Shown: positions 52,021 to 60,924 of the stretch, piece after piece
Position numbering within the stretch: position 1 is the first letter of the stretch
How the letters are laid out: the number at the start of each line of letters is the position of its first letter
Assembly: GCF_036010665.1 (NCBI RefSeq)
Contig: NZ_CP108581.1
Location: 5,513,501-5,577,500 of the forward strand
DNA: 64,000 nt
DNA from: Microbispora sp. NBC_01189
GTDB lineage: Bacteria; Actinomycetota; Actinomycetes; Streptosporangiales; Streptosporangiaceae
Reading direction: 5' to 3'
Notes under the pieces: generated by a model
What the model was told of the DNA's origin: nothing
What the model saw: the letters and a program-made list of their open reading frames with translations, nothing else
Databases searched by the model: none
Program-made: the position numbers and the translations under genes

Positions 52021-53175
52021 TTACGGCAGGGCGAGCATGCGGTCGAGGGCGACCTTGGCCCAGTGGGTGGTGTCGGCGTCGACCGTAATCTGGTTGACGA
52101 CCTGGCCCGCGGCCAGCGACTCCAGCGCCCAGACCAGGTGCGGCAGGTCGATGCGGTTCATCGTCGAGCAGTAGCACACGGTCTTGTCGAGGAACATGAT
52201 GGTCTTGTCGGGGAACCGGTTCGCCAGGCGGCGCACCAGGTTCAGCTCCGTGCCGACGGCCCAGGAGGACCCGGCGGGGGCCTCTTCCAGCTTCTTGATG
52301 ATGTACTCGGTCGAGCCGACGAAGTCCGCCTTGGTGACGACCTCGTGACGGCACTCGGGGTGGACGAGCACGTTCACGCCCGGGATGCGGGCGCGCACCT
52401 CGTCCACGCACGCCTCGGAGAAGCGGCCGTGGACCGAGCAGTGGCCCTTCCACAGGATCATCTTCGCGTTCTCGAGCTGTTCGCGGGTGAGGCCGCCGTT
52501 CGGGCGGTGCGGGTTGTAGACCACGCAGTCGTCGAGCGCCAGGCCCATCTCCAGCACGGCCGTGTTGCGCCCGAGGTGCTGGTCGGGCAGGAACAAAACC
52601 TTCTCGCCCTGTTCGAAGGCCCAGTCGAGGGCGCGCCGGGCGTTGGAGGAGGTGCACACGGCGCCACCATTGCGCCCGCAGAACGCCTTGATGTCAGCAC
52701 TGGAGTTCATGTACGTGATCGGCACGACGCGGTCCGCGATCCCGGCGTCCTCCAGAGCGTCCCAGCAGTCCTCCACCTGGGAGAAGGTGGCCATGTCGGC
52801 CATCGAGCAGCCGGCGGCCAGGTCGGGGAGGACGACCTTCTGCGTGTCGCCGGTCAGGATGTCGGCGGACTCGGCCATGAAGTGGACGCCGCAGAAGACG
52901 ACGTACTCGGCCTCCGGCCGGGCCGCGGCCTCGCGGGCGAGCTTGAACGAGTCGCCCGTCACGTCGGCGAACTGGATGACCTCGTCACGCTGGTAGTGGT
53001 GACCGAGCACGAACAGCCGGTCGCCAAGCCGCTCCTTGGCCGCGCGGGCTCGCTCCACCAGCGCCGGGTCGGACGCGGCGGGCAGCTCGCCCGGGCAGTC
53101 GACGCCGCGCTCGCTGTGCGCGTCGGTGCCCTGGCCGAGGATGAAGAGCGGAAGGCCGGTCTCGGTGATCGTCAC
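52021..53175 (-). CDS. nadA: quinolinate synthase
   Basis: Condenses iminoaspartate with dihydroxyacetone phosphate to quinolinate in de novo NAD synthesis; a 4Fe-4S enzyme. 384 aa. Cluster cysteines fall in VVFCGVHFMAESADIL, WKGHCSVHGRF and TVCYCSTMNRIDLPHL; LPDLAAGCSMADMA and LGHHYQRDEVIQFADVTGDS are conserved blocks. The GTG at 53175 is eight bases after GAGGGGG and is preferred over the GTG at 53181. nadB and nadC are not next to it. A palindrome shared with nadE lies just upstream. Confidence 0.95.
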   Translation of the reverse strand: MTITETGLPLFILGQGTDAHSERGVDCPGELPAASDPALVERARAAKERLGDRLFVLGHHYQRDEVIQFADVTGDSFKLAREAAARPEAEYVVFCGVHFMAESADILTGDTQKVVLPDLAAGCSMADMATFSQVEDCWDALEDAGIADRVVPITYMNSSADIKAFCGRNGGAVCTSSNARRALDWAFEQGEKVLFLPDQHLGRNTAVLEMGLALDDCVVYNPHRPNGGLTREQLENAKMILWKGHCSVHGRFSEACVDEVRARIPGVNVLVHPECRHEVVTKADFVGSTEYIIKKLEEAPAGSSWAVGTELNLVRRLANRFPDKTIMFLDKTVCYCSTMNRIDLPHLVWALESLAAGQVVNQITVDADTTHWAKVALDRMLALP

Positions 53176-53195
53176 GACCACACCCCCTCGGGGAC

Positions 53196-53217
53196 TTATC
53201 GTCTAACTGACGACTAA
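53196..53217. promoter_or_regulatory. putative NAD-regulon operator upstream of nadA
   Basis: A 22-bp palindrome with arms TTATCGTC and GACGACTAA. Its reverse complement matches the nadE site at 2174-2194 in GTCGTCA and GACGATAA with the same spacing. It ends 21 bp before the chosen nadA start, a repressor position. Confidence 0.6.
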
Positions 53218-53371
53218 TCATTACACATCGTTTCGCCCTGTTCGTCCGCAGGGTTGCGGGGGCGGCCATGGAATGTGTAGGGAGCGGCGGGTGTTGGTAG
53301 CGTCTAGATAGGACGTCAGAACCATTCGACCGCTCCGGGTGGGCGGTTGGCGCAGACGCGGGAGTCAGCAC

Positions 53372-53725
53372 ATGACGGTTGAGAGCAGCGAGACCACGCA
53401 GCAGGGCCTGATCCTGACTGACGCGGCCTCCGCGAAGGTCAAGAACCTGCTCGAGCAGCAGGGCGAGGAAGGGCTGCAGCTCCGGGTGGCCGTCCAGCCG
53501 GGTGGCTGTTCCGGTCTTCGCTACCAGCTCTTCTTCGACGACCGTTCCATGGACGGCGACGTGGTCTCCACCTTCGGCGGCGTGAACGTCGTCACCGACC
53601 GGATGAGCGCGCCGTACCTCGTCGGCGCCACGGTCGACTTCGTCGACACGATCGAGAAGCAGGGCTTCACGATCGACAACCCCAACGCGACGGGCTCGTG
53701 CGCCTGCGGCGACTCGTTCAACTGA
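53372..53725 (+). CDS. erpA: iron-sulfur cluster insertion protein, ErpA/HesB type
   Basis: 117 aa A-type carrier that hands Fe-S clusters to target enzymes. The three cluster-binding Cys are in VQPGGCSGLRYQL and GSCACGDSF. The ATG at 53372 follows GGGAG by eight bases. It stands alone, transcribed away from nadA, itself an Fe-S enzyme. A 13-bp hairpin follows (53759-53789). Confidence 0.93.
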   Translation: MTVESSETTQQGLILTDAASAKVKNLLEQQGEEGLQLRVAVQPGGCSGLRYQLFFDDRSMDGDVVSTFGGVNVVTDRMSAPYLVGATVDFVDTIEKQGFTIDNPNATGSCACGDSFN

Positions 53726-53758
53726 CGGCGCCGCCGCGCCCGGCGGCCGGGATCCGAG

Positions 53759-53789
53759 CGCCCCGTACGGACACCATCCGTGCGGGGCG
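53759..53789 (+). terminator. terminator hairpin after erpA
   Basis: CGCCCCGTACGGA (53759-53771) pairs with TCCGTGCGGGGCG (53777-53789), one G-U pair, five-base loop, 33 bp past the erpA stop. Confidence 0.7.
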
Positions 53790-53923
53790 TCGTCGTGCCC
53801 GAGACGGTACGCTCGACAGGTTCGGCGGGATGGCGGGATGCGGGATGACTGTCCCCGCCCGTGTCTTCCTGCCCCTGTCTTTCTGACTGTCTCCCTGATG
53901 CTGACAACGAGGAGAATGACCCC

Positions 53924-54910
53924 GTGCGCATCGCCGTCACCGGCTCCATCGCCACCGACAACCTGATGACGTTCCCCGGCCGCTTCGGCGACCAGCTGAT
54001 CGCCGAGCAGCTCGACCGGGTGTCCCTGTCGTTCCTCGTCGACGATCTGCAGATCCGCCGCGGCGGCTGCGCGGGCAACATCGCCTTCGGGATGGGCTGC
54101 CTGGGGCTCACCCCGATCCTCGTCGGCGCGGTCGGCACCGACTTCGCCGACTACCGCTCCTGGCTGGAGCGGCACGGCGTGGACTGCGGCTCCCTCCACG
54201 TCTCCGAACTGCGCCACACCGCGCGCTTCCTGTGCACCACGGACGAGGACCACAACCAGATCGCGTCGTTCTACACCGGCGCCATGGCGGAGGCCCGGGA
54301 GATCGAGCTGGCCCCGATCGCCGAGCGGGTGGGCGGGCTCGACCTGGTCCTGATCAGCCCCAACGACCCCGACGCGATGCTCCGGCACACCGACGAGGCG
54401 CGCACCCGCGGCATCCCGTTCGCGGCCGACGTGTCGCAGCAGCTCGCCCGGATGCCCGGCGAGGAGATCCGCAGGCTCGTCGACGGCGCGGCCTACCTGT
54501 TCAGCAACGACTACGAGCTCGGGCTCATCGCGCAGAAGACCGAATGGTCGGATGAGGAGATCCTCGACCGGGTCGGCGTACGGGTGACCACCCTCGGCCC
54601 CAAGGGCGCCAGGATCGACCGCAGGGGCGAGCCCTCGATCCACGTCCCGCCGGCTCCCGAGCTCGGCAAGGCCGACCCGACCGGGGTGGGCGACGCCTTC
54701 CGGGCCGGGTTCCTCGCGGGCCTCGCCTGGGGGCTGTCGCTCGAACGCTGCGGCCAGATCGGCAACCTCATCGCGACCCACGTGCTGGAGCGGGTCGGCG
54801 GCCAGGAGTACGAGCTGCGCCAGAGCGTCTTCGTGGAGCGCTTCGCCGCGGCGTACGGCCAGGAGGCCGCGGACGAGGTGGCCGCCCACGCCCGCTGCCA
54901 CTACGCCTGA
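53924..54910 (+). CDS. PfkB-family carbohydrate (or nucleoside) kinase
   Basis: 328 aa. VRIAVTGSIATDNLMTFPG and RRGGCAGNIAFGMGCLGL match the N-terminal substrate-binding motif, and KADPTGVGDAFRAGFLAG is the PfkB C-terminal signature with the catalytic Asp. TTLGPKGARI fits the ATP side. Close relatives are annotated as adenosine kinase or ribokinase-like; the substrate is not settled. The GTG at 53924 has GAGGAG nine bases upstream. Confidence 0.9.
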   Translation: MRIAVTGSIATDNLMTFPGRFGDQLIAEQLDRVSLSFLVDDLQIRRGGCAGNIAFGMGCLGLTPILVGAVGTDFADYRSWLERHGVDCGSLHVSELRHTARFLCTTDEDHNQIASFYTGAMAEAREIELAPIAERVGGLDLVLISPNDPDAMLRHTDEARTRGIPFAADVSQQLARMPGEEIRRLVDGAAYLFSNDYELGLIAQKTEWSDEEILDRVGVRVTTLGPKGARIDRRGEPSIHVPPAPELGKADPTGVGDAFRAGFLAGLAWGLSLERCGQIGNLIATHVLERVGGQEYELRQSVFVERFAAAYGQEAADEVAAHARCHYA

Positions 54911-54937
54911 GGCTCAGGCCTCCCCGTACCGTCGTGA

Positions 54938-54978
54938 CTCGTGGTTCGCCCCCGGACGGGCTTGCGGCGAACCACGAG
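54938..54978. terminator. bidirectional terminator hairpin
   Basis: CTCGTGGTTCGCC (54938-54950) pairs perfectly with GGCGAACCACGAG (54966-54978), 15-base loop, between the convergent PfkB and TusA-like genes. Confidence 0.7.
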
Positions 54979-55004
54979 GCCGCCGGCGGTCACGACCCTG
55001 GTCA

Positions 55005-55051
55005 GTTGCGGCGGCCCTGGTTTGTTGCGGCGGCCCTAGTAGTTGCGGCGG
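55005..55051 (-). repeat. 18-19-bp tandem repeat spanning the tusA-like stop codon
   Basis: GTTGCGGCGGCCCT recurs at 55005, 55024 and (in part) 55042. On the minus strand the RRN codons recur after each unit; the unit at 55024-55041 carries the TAG stop, so later units are untranslated copies of the gene end. Confidence 0.7.
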
Positions 55052-55356
55052 ACGTGGATGGACCAGCCGCCCTGGGGGAGCTCGTAGCTGGCCACGTGCT
55101 CGTGTGACTTCAGCCGGCACCAGGCCGGGACGTCGGTGAAGGCGGCGGGATCGTCGGCCAGCACGGCCACCACCCCGCGCACGGGCACCTGGTTGATCCG
55201 CTCGGCGAGCATGATGATCGGGATCGGGCACTTGCGGCCCAGCGCGTCGATCGTCAGCGTGGGGGCCTCCGCGGGCTGGGGTGGCGCTTCCGGTTCCTCG
55301 GCCCCCCGATGCCGATCCGCCCGGGTGTCCCGGCCGTCCGGCCGTCTGCGCCACAT
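55036..55356 (-). CDS. TusA-family sulfurtransferase-like protein
   Basis: 106 aa. After a charged head of about 30 residues comes the TusA core: LTIDALGRKCPIPIIMLAER with the conserved active Cys, VRGVVAVLADDPAAFTDVPAW, and the ending YELPQGGWSIHVRRNY. TusA proteins accept persulfide sulfur from a cysteine desulfurase. The start overlaps the stop of the desulfurase gene (TGATG), strong support for a working pair. Confidence 0.88.
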   Translation of the reverse strand: MWRRRPDGRDTRADRHRGAEEPEAPPQPAEAPTLTIDALGRKCPIPIIMLAERINQVPVRGVVAVLADDPAAFTDVPAWCRLKSHEHVASYELPQGGWSIHVRRNY

Positions 55357-56489
55357 CACCGCACCCCCAAGCTCGACCGGATCCGCCGTACGATGCCCGG
55401 CAGCACCGCGAGGAACCGATCGACGTCGTCCTCGGACACGCCACGGGGCAGCGATACCCGGACATTCCCATGCGTAAGCACGCCCATTGCTTCGAGGACG
55501 TGCGATGGACGAAGCGTACTCGCCGTGCAGGAACTTCCGGACGAGACGGCGAAACCGGCCTTGTCGAGCTCGGTCAGCAGCGCCTCGCCCTCGACGTACA
55601 GGCAGGAGAAGGTGACGATGTGCGGCAGGCGCAGGTCCGGGTCGCCGACGACCTCGACGTCGGGCACCAGCCGGGGCACCTCGGCGCGGATCCGGGCGGT
55701 GAGGGCCGACAGCCGCCGCCCCTCGGCCTCCGCCTCCGCCGACCGCGCGCGCAGCGCCGCCGCGGCGGCCACGATCGCGGGCACGTTCTCGAAGCCCGGC
55801 ACGCGCCGCCGTTCCCGTTCGTCCTCCGGCAGCGGCGAACGCCAGCGGACCCCCTTGCGGACCGCCAGCACGCCCACCCCCGCCGGGCCGCCCCACTTGT
55901 GGGCGCTCGCGGTGAGCACCGACCAGCCCCCGGGGACCGGCAGGCGGCCCGCCGACTGGGCGGCGTCGGCCAGCAGCGGCACACCGGCCTCCTGACACGC
56001 CCGCGCCGCCTCCTCGACCGGCTGGAGGGTCCCGACCTCGTGGTTGGCCGTCTGCAGGCACGCGAGGGCGGCTCCGGGGCGCGCGACGGCCGCGGCGAAC
56101 GCCTCCGCGTCCACCCGGCCCGTACGGCCGACGCCCACGATCTCCACCTCGCCGCCGTCGCGCTCGTGGACCTGCCCGGCGTGCAGGACGCTGGAGTGCT
56201 CGACCGCGCTCGCCACCAGGCGGCGCCCGGCCCGGCGGCGGCCCGCCAGCGTGCCGAGGACCCCGAGGTGGACGGCCTGTGTCCCGGAGGAGGTGAACGA
56301 CACCTCGTCGGCGCGGGCGCCGATCAGTTCGGCTACCTCTGCCCGCGCGCGCTCCAGTAACATCTGGGCGCGGCGCGCCGCGCCGTACAGGCGGGCGGGA
56401 TCGGCCCATCCGGCGTCGATCGCCGTCAGCAGGGCGTCACGCGCCGCGGGATGGAGAGGTTCGGTCGACGCCGCGTCGAGGTAGGCCAC
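55356..56489 (-). CDS. cysteine desulfurase (NifS/IscS-like)
   Basis: 377 aa PLP enzyme that takes sulfur from cysteine as a persulfide. Start AYLDAASTEPLHPAARDAL, PLP-binding Lys in TASAHKWGGPAGVGVLAV, Asp/His in LQTANHEVGTLQP, and the persulfide Cys in SSGSSCTASTLRPSHVL. Translationally coupled to the TusA-like gene, the expected sulfur acceptor. Sulfur may go to tRNA thiolation or Fe-S clusters. Confidence 0.93.
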   Translation of the reverse strand: MAYLDAASTEPLHPAARDALLTAIDAGWADPARLYGAARRAQMLLERARAEVAELIGARADEVSFTSSGTQAVHLGVLGTLAGRRRAGRRLVASAVEHSSVLHAGQVHERDGGEVEIVGVGRTGRVDAEAFAAAVARPGAALACLQTANHEVGTLQPVEEAARACQEAGVPLLADAAQSAGRLPVPGGWSVLTASAHKWGGPAGVGVLAVRKGVRWRSPLPEDERERRRVPGFENVPAIVAAAAALRARSAEAEAEGRRLSALTARIRAEVPRLVPDVEVVGDPDLRLPHIVTFSCLYVEGEALLTELDKAGFAVSSGSSCTASTLRPSHVLEAMGVLTHGNVRVSLPRGVSEDDVDRFLAVLPGIVRRIRSSLGVR

Positions 56490-56631
56490 GGTTAGGACAT
56501 TAACGGGGGCTGCTCCGAGGGGCGGCGCCGGTCCGCGCTAATGTGTCCCCCAGCGTGAACTCAACCAAGTAAAGGGCAGACCGGCGGAAACATCGCAGCC
56601 GGTCGCACCTTTGGGTCAAATTGGAAAACCC

Positions 56632-56654
56632 GCCCAAGGGAGGAACTCTTGGGC
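56632..56654 (+). promoter_or_regulatory. hairpin with a Shine-Dalgarno in its loop, ctaC leader
   Basis: GCCCAAG (56632-56638) pairs with CTTGGGC (56648-56654); the loop GGAGGAACT holds a strong ribosome site. It is directly before a 10-codon open frame that overlaps the ctaC start. Confidence 0.5.
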
Positions 56655-56681
56655 TTCATCTGTGGGGTAGGCGATCCGTGA
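56649..56681 (+). CDS. possible 10-residue leader peptide before ctaC
   Basis: TTG at 56649 with GGAGGA five bases upstream opens a frame [10 protein letters not shown] whose TGA (56679-56681) overlaps the ctaC GTG (56678-56680). It could couple ctaC translation to ribosome passage. Coding is unproven; the ribosome site, the hairpin and the exact overlap are the evidence. Confidence 0.35.
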   Translation: MGFICGVGDP

Positions 56682-57508
56682 GTCCGACCCGCCGTACGAC
56701 ACGGCGACCGTGGGCACGCCGCCGGTTGCCCGGAGCCGCCGCCCTGGCGCTGCTGGTGGCGTCCGGGACGGCGTGTAGCAGCCAGGCGATCGATCAGTGG
56801 TCTCGTGGTGGCATGCCGGTAGGCGCCACCAAGCAGGCCGGCATCGTCCAGACGCTCTGGAACGGGAGCTGGATCGCGGCTCTCGCCACCGGCGTGGTCG
56901 TCTGGGGCCTGATCCTGTGGGCGTGCGTGTTCCACCGCAAGAAGAAGAACAGCCCCGACGAGCTGCCTCCGCAGGTGCGCTACAACCTGCCGATCGAGAT
57001 CCTCTACACGGTGGTCCCGGTCATCATGGTGGCGGTCTTCTTCTACTTCACGGCTCGTGACGAGACCGAGCTCACGCGGATGACGAACGACGCCCCGGTC
57101 AAGGTGGCCGTCGAGGGCTACCAGTGGAGCTGGCGCTTCACGACCGACTACCAGGGCCAGAAGGCCGTGGTCGCGGGCGTGCCGGTGGACCTGAGCAAGC
57201 AGAGCGTCGAGAACCCCCAGGGTCCGCAGCTCGTGCTGCCGGTCAACACCCAGGTGCAGTTCGACCTGCACTCGCCCGACGTCATCCACTCGTTCTGGGT
57301 GCCGGCGTTCCTGTTCAAGCAGGACGTCTTCCCGGGCAACGTGCGGAACCACTTCCAGATCACGACGCTCGGCAAGCCGGGAGTCTTCGTCGGCCGATGC
57401 GCCGAGCTCTGCGGCACCGACCACAGCAGGATGCTGTTCTCCGTGAAGCTCGTCCCCCAGGCCGAGTTCGACCAGTACATCAAGAGCCAGGCGGGGAGTG
57501 CGCAGTGA
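56678..57508 (+). CDS. ctaC: cytochrome c oxidase subunit II
   Basis: 276 aa. Carries the CuA electron-entry site of the aa3 oxidase. A signal peptide ends in ASGTACSSQ, a likely lipidated Cys; two helices ([36 protein letters not shown]) precede the cupredoxin domain with [11 protein letters not shown] and the CuA ligands in [13 protein letters not shown]. The GTG at 56678 gives the [12 protein letters not shown] start; the in-frame extension to 56621 is not supported. The stop overlaps ctaD (GTGA). Confidence 0.95.
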   Translation: MSPTRRTTRRPWARRRLPGAAALALLVASGTACSSQAIDQWSRGGMPVGATKQAGIVQTLWNGSWIAALATGVVVWGLILWACVFHRKKKNSPDELPPQVRYNLPIEILYTVVPVIMVAVFFYFTARDETELTRMTNDAPVKVAVEGYQWSWRFTTDYQGQKAVVAGVPVDLSKQSVENPQGPQLVLPVNTQVQFDLHSPDVIHSFWVPAFLFKQDVFPGNVRNHFQITTLGKPGVFVGRCAELCGTDHSRMLFSVKLVPQAEFDQYIKSQAGSAQ

Positions 57509-59169
57509 CCGCCATCCAGGAACCGGCCGGCGTCGCCGCACGGCCGTACACCAAGGGCACGGTCATCGCCAAGTGGCTGTCCTCGACCGACCACAAGGTG
57601 ATCGGGCACCTCTACCTGATCACGTCGTTCGTGTTCTTCCTCATCGGCGGCGTCATGGCGCTGGTGATGCGCGCCGAGCTCGCCCAGCCCGGGCTGCAGT
57701 TCGTGTCGTCGGAGCAGTTCAACCAGCTGTTCACGATGCACGGCACGATCATGCTGCTGATGTTCGCGACGCCGCTGTTCGCGGGCTTCGCCAACGAGCT
57801 GATGCCGCTGCAGATCGGCGCTCCCGACGTGGCGTTCCCGCGGCTCAACATGGTGAGCTACTGGCTCTACCTGTTCGGCAGCACTATCGCCGTCCTCGGC
57901 TTCTTCACCCCGGGCGGGTCCGCCTCCTTCGGCTGGACGGCGTACGCGCCGCTGTCGAACGCGGTGACCTCGCCGGGCCTCGGCAGTGACCTGTGGGTGA
58001 TGGGTCTGGCGATGTCCGGCCTCGGCACGATCCTCGGCGCGGTGAACTTCATCACCACGATCCTCACCATGCGGGCTCCCGGCATGACGATGTTCCGGAT
58101 GCCGATCTTCACCTGGAACATCCTGCTGACCAGCATCCTGGTGCTGCTGGCCTTCCCCGTGCTGGCGGCGGCGCTGCTCGCCCTGGAGGCCGACCGCAAG
58201 CTCGGCGCGCACATCTTCGACTCGCCCACCGGCGGCGCGATGCTGTGGCAGCATCTGTTCTGGTTCTTCGGCCACCCCGAGGTCTACATCATCGCGCTGC
58301 CGTTCTTCGGCATCATCACCGAGATCCTGCCGGTCTTCAGCCGTAAGCCGATCTTCGGGTACGTCGGCCTGGTCGGCGCGACCATCGCCATCGCGGGCCT
58401 GTCGGTCACGGTGTGGGCGCACCACATGTTCGTCACCGGACAGGTGCTGCTGCCGTTCTTCTCGTTCATGACGTTCCTCATCGCCGTGCCGACCGGAGTG
58501 AAGTTCTTCAACTGGATCGGCACGATGTGGCGGGGACACCTGTCGTTCGAGTCGCCGATGCTGTTCGCCGTCGGCTTCCTGGTGACCTTCCTGTTCGGCG
58601 GCCTGACCGGCGTCATCCTGGCCTCGCCGCCGCTCGACTTCCACATCAGCGACACCTACTTCGTCGTCGCCCACTTCCACTACGTGGTCTTCGGCACCGT
58701 GGTGTTCGCGATGTTCGCGGGCTTCTACTTCTGGTGGCCCAAGTTCACCGGGAAGATGCTCAACGACAAGCTCGGCAAGGTCCACTTCTGGATGCTGTTC
58801 TTCGGCTTCCACCTGACCTTCCTGGTGCAGCACTGGCTGGGCGTCATCGGCTTCCCGCGGCGGTACGCCGACTACTCGCCGGTGGACGGCTTCACCGACC
58901 TGAACATGATCTCCTCGGCCGGCGCGCTCCTGCTGGGCGCGTCCACGCTGCCGTTCTTCTACAACGTGTGGCGGACCTGGCGCTTCGCGCCCAAGGTCAC
59001 CGTGGACGACCCCTGGGGCTTCGGCGGCTCGCTCGAATGGGCGACCTCCTGCCCGCCGCCGCGGCACAACTTCCTGTCGCTGCCGCGGATCAGGTCCGAG
59101 CGCCCGGCGTTCGACCTCAAGTATCCGCACATCACGGCCAAGCCCGAGCTCGTGGAGGAGGCCCGATGA
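57505..59169 (+). CDS. ctaD: cytochrome c oxidase subunit I
   Basis: 554 aa with twelve helices; catalytic subunit of the aa3-type oxidase that reduces oxygen and pumps protons. Haem and CuB ligands: [27 protein letters not shown] (His-Tyr crosslink), WAHHMFVTG, and [15 protein letters not shown]. The ATP-grasp of conserved residues such as [11 protein letters not shown] is intact. GTG start overlapping ctaC; stop overlapping ctaF (ATGA), so one tight operon. Confidence 0.97.
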   Translation: MTAIQEPAGVAARPYTKGTVIAKWLSSTDHKVIGHLYLITSFVFFLIGGVMALVMRAELAQPGLQFVSSEQFNQLFTMHGTIMLLMFATPLFAGFANELMPLQIGAPDVAFPRLNMVSYWLYLFGSTIAVLGFFTPGGSASFGWTAYAPLSNAVTSPGLGSDLWVMGLAMSGLGTILGAVNFITTILTMRAPGMTMFRMPIFTWNILLTSILVLLAFPVLAAALLALEADRKLGAHIFDSPTGGAMLWQHLFWFFGHPEVYIIALPFFGIITEILPVFSRKPIFGYVGLVGATIAIAGLSVTVWAHHMFVTGQVLLPFFSFMTFLIAVPTGVKFFNWIGTMWRGHLSFESPMLFAVGFLVTFLFGGLTGVILASPPLDFHISDTYFVVAHFHYVVFGTVVFAMFAGFYFWWPKFTGKMLNDKLGKVHFWMLFFGFHLTFLVQHWLGVIGFPRRYADYSPVDGFTDLNMISSAGALLLGASTLPFFYNVWRTWRFAPKVTVDDPWGFGGSLEWATSCPPPRHNFLSLPRIRSERPAFDLKYPHITAKPELVEEAR

Positions 59170-59561
59170 AGATCCAGGGCTGGATGTTCCTGCTCTGCGG
59201 CGTCTTCTTCGCCGCGGCCGACGTGGTCTACTGGTTCTGGTCCAAGGAGCCGACCGGCACGACCGCCATGGCGATCTCCGTCGGCCTGGCCCTGATGATC
59301 GGCTACTACCTGCTGTTCACGGCGCGGCGCATCGGCGACCAGCCGGAGGACGACAAGGAGGCCGAGATCAGCGACGGCGCGGGCGAGATCGGCTTCTACA
59401 GCCCGCACAGCTGGTGGCCGCTGTTCGTCTGCCTGTCGGCCGCGCTCACGTTCTTCGGCTTCGCCGTGGGCATGTGGCTGTTCTTCGTCGGCGTGTTCTG
59501 CACGCTGATGAGCATGATCGGGTTCGTCTTCCAGTACTACCGGGGCAACTTCTCGCACTGA
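59166..59561 (+). CDS. ctaF: cytochrome c oxidase subunit IV (actinobacterial)
   Basis: 131 aa, four helices ([78 protein letters not shown]). Motif [14 protein letters not shown] identifies the actinobacterial subunit IV. It stabilises the oxidase within the bcc-aa3 supercomplex. A perfect hairpin 15 bp after the stop ends the operon. Confidence 0.94.
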   Translation: MKIQGWMFLLCGVFFAAADVVYWFWSKEPTGTTAMAISVGLALMIGYYLLFTARRIGDQPEDDKEAEISDGAGEIGFYSPHSWWPLFVCLSAALTFFGFAVGMWLFFVGVFCTLMSMIGFVFQYYRGNFSH

Positions 59562-59575
59562 CCCCTGACCCGGCG

Positions 59576-59607
59576 ACGGCCGGCCGGCGATCCCGCCGGC
59601 CGGCCGT
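59576..59607 (+). terminator. terminator hairpin of the ctaCDF operon
   Basis: A perfect 14-bp inverted repeat (59576-59589, 59594-59607; arm ACGGCCGGCCGGCG) with a four-base ATCC loop, directly after ctaF. Confidence 0.8.
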
Positions 59608-59741
59608 TCGCGTGTGCGCCAGGCCGGTTTTCCGCCGGCCTCCGGCGCCGTCGTTCTTTGCCGACCTTCGGTACGGCGTCTGCTCGCCGGGGACGTGCCC
59701 GGGGAATACTTCCCGGAAAGCGACCTGAGAGGGAGACGGAC

Positions 59742-60911
59742 GTGCGTGCTCGTGCGGGGGCGCTGGCCCTTCTCGTTGTGGTGGCCGGGTGTTCCCTCTC
59801 CGACCGAGGGGGCGAGGAACGCCGGTCGGGAACGCCGATCGGCATCACCCCGCTGGACGGGGCCGGGCAACTGCCGCCGGAACTGCCCATCCTCATCGGC
59901 GCCGCGGGCGGCACCCTGACCCATGTGGCCGTGAAGGCCGCTGGGCAGCCTGTGGAGGGCGTGTTCAGCGCCGACCGCTCCCAGTGGCGCAGCGCCCGTC
60001 CCATGACCCCTGGCACGTCCTACAGCGTCGAGGCTACGGCGACCGGCCCGGACGGCCCGGCGAGCAGGACCGCCCGCTTCTCCACGCGGCCGGCCGCCAA
60101 GACCTTCGCCGTCGCCACCCTGGTGCCGAACAAGGAGGACACCGGCCTCACGGTCGGCGTCGGGATGCCGATCATCCTGACCTTCGACAAGCCCGTGACC
60201 GACCGGGTGTCGGTGGAGCGCAACCTCTTCGTGCAGGCGTCCAAGCCCGTGGACGGCGCGTGGCACTGGCTCGACGCCAAGAACGTCGTCTTCCGTCCCC
60301 GGCACTACTGGCCGCCGTACACCCAAGTCCGGGTGACCGCCCGCCTCGCCGGGATCAGGGGCGGCGACGGCATGTACGGCAAGAAGGACTACGTCCGCGA
60401 CTTCAGGATCGGCCGGTCGCAGATCAGTGTGGCCGACACACAGACGCATCACATGAAGATCGAGCTGGACGGCAGGCAGATCAAGGACATGCCGATCAGT
60501 GCCGGGAGCGGCGACGTCTTCCGCCACAACACGACCAGCGGCGTCCACGTGGCGATGTCCAGGGAGGACGTCACGGTCATGACCTCCCCGGACGCCGGTC
60601 CCGGCCAGGCGGGCTACTACGAGACGACCGTGTACAACAGCGTCCGGATCTCCAACACCGGCGAGTATGTCCACGGCGCTCCCTGGTCCGTCGGCGACCA
60701 GGGCAACTCCAACGTCAGCCACGGCTGCGTGAACGTCAGCCCGGAGAACGCCAAGTGGTTCAAGAACAACACCCTCGTCGGCGACCCGATCGTCGTGACC
60801 GGGACTCCGCGCAGGCTGGACGCGGACAACGGGTGGAGCTACTGGCAGGACGACTGGCCGGCGTGGCTCAAGCGCAGCCGCCTGCGCGCCGCCCTCTCCG
60901 ACCCTCTCTGA
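59742..60911 (+). CDS. L,D-transpeptidase lipoprotein
   Basis: 389 aa. Signal peptide ALALLVVVAGCSLSD with a good lipobox (VAGC). Two immunoglobulin-like Ldt repeats (about residues 45-230; VGVGMPIILTFDKPVTDRVS) precede a YkuD catalytic domain with HNTTSGVHVAMSR and the nucleophile Cys in VSHGCVNVSPENAKW. It makes 3-3 crosslinks in peptidoglycan, like mycobacterial LdtB. GTG at 59742 with GGGAG six bases upstream. The TGA sits in a 16-bp duplicated segment. Confidence 0.92.
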   Translation: MRARAGALALLVVVAGCSLSDRGGEERRSGTPIGITPLDGAGQLPPELPILIGAAGGTLTHVAVKAAGQPVEGVFSADRSQWRSARPMTPGTSYSVEATATGPDGPASRTARFSTRPAAKTFAVATLVPNKEDTGLTVGVGMPIILTFDKPVTDRVSVERNLFVQASKPVDGAWHWLDAKNVVFRPRHYWPPYTQVRVTARLAGIRGGDGMYGKKDYVRDFRIGRSQISVADTQTHHMKIELDGRQIKDMPISAGSGDVFRHNTTSGVHVAMSREDVTVMTSPDAGPGQAGYYETTVYNSVRISNTGEYVHGAPWSVGDQGNSNVSHGCVNVSPENAKWFKNNTLVGDPIVVTGTPRRLDADNGWSYWQDDWPAWLKRSRLRAALSDPL

Positions 60912-60924
60912 CCGGCCCGCTCTC

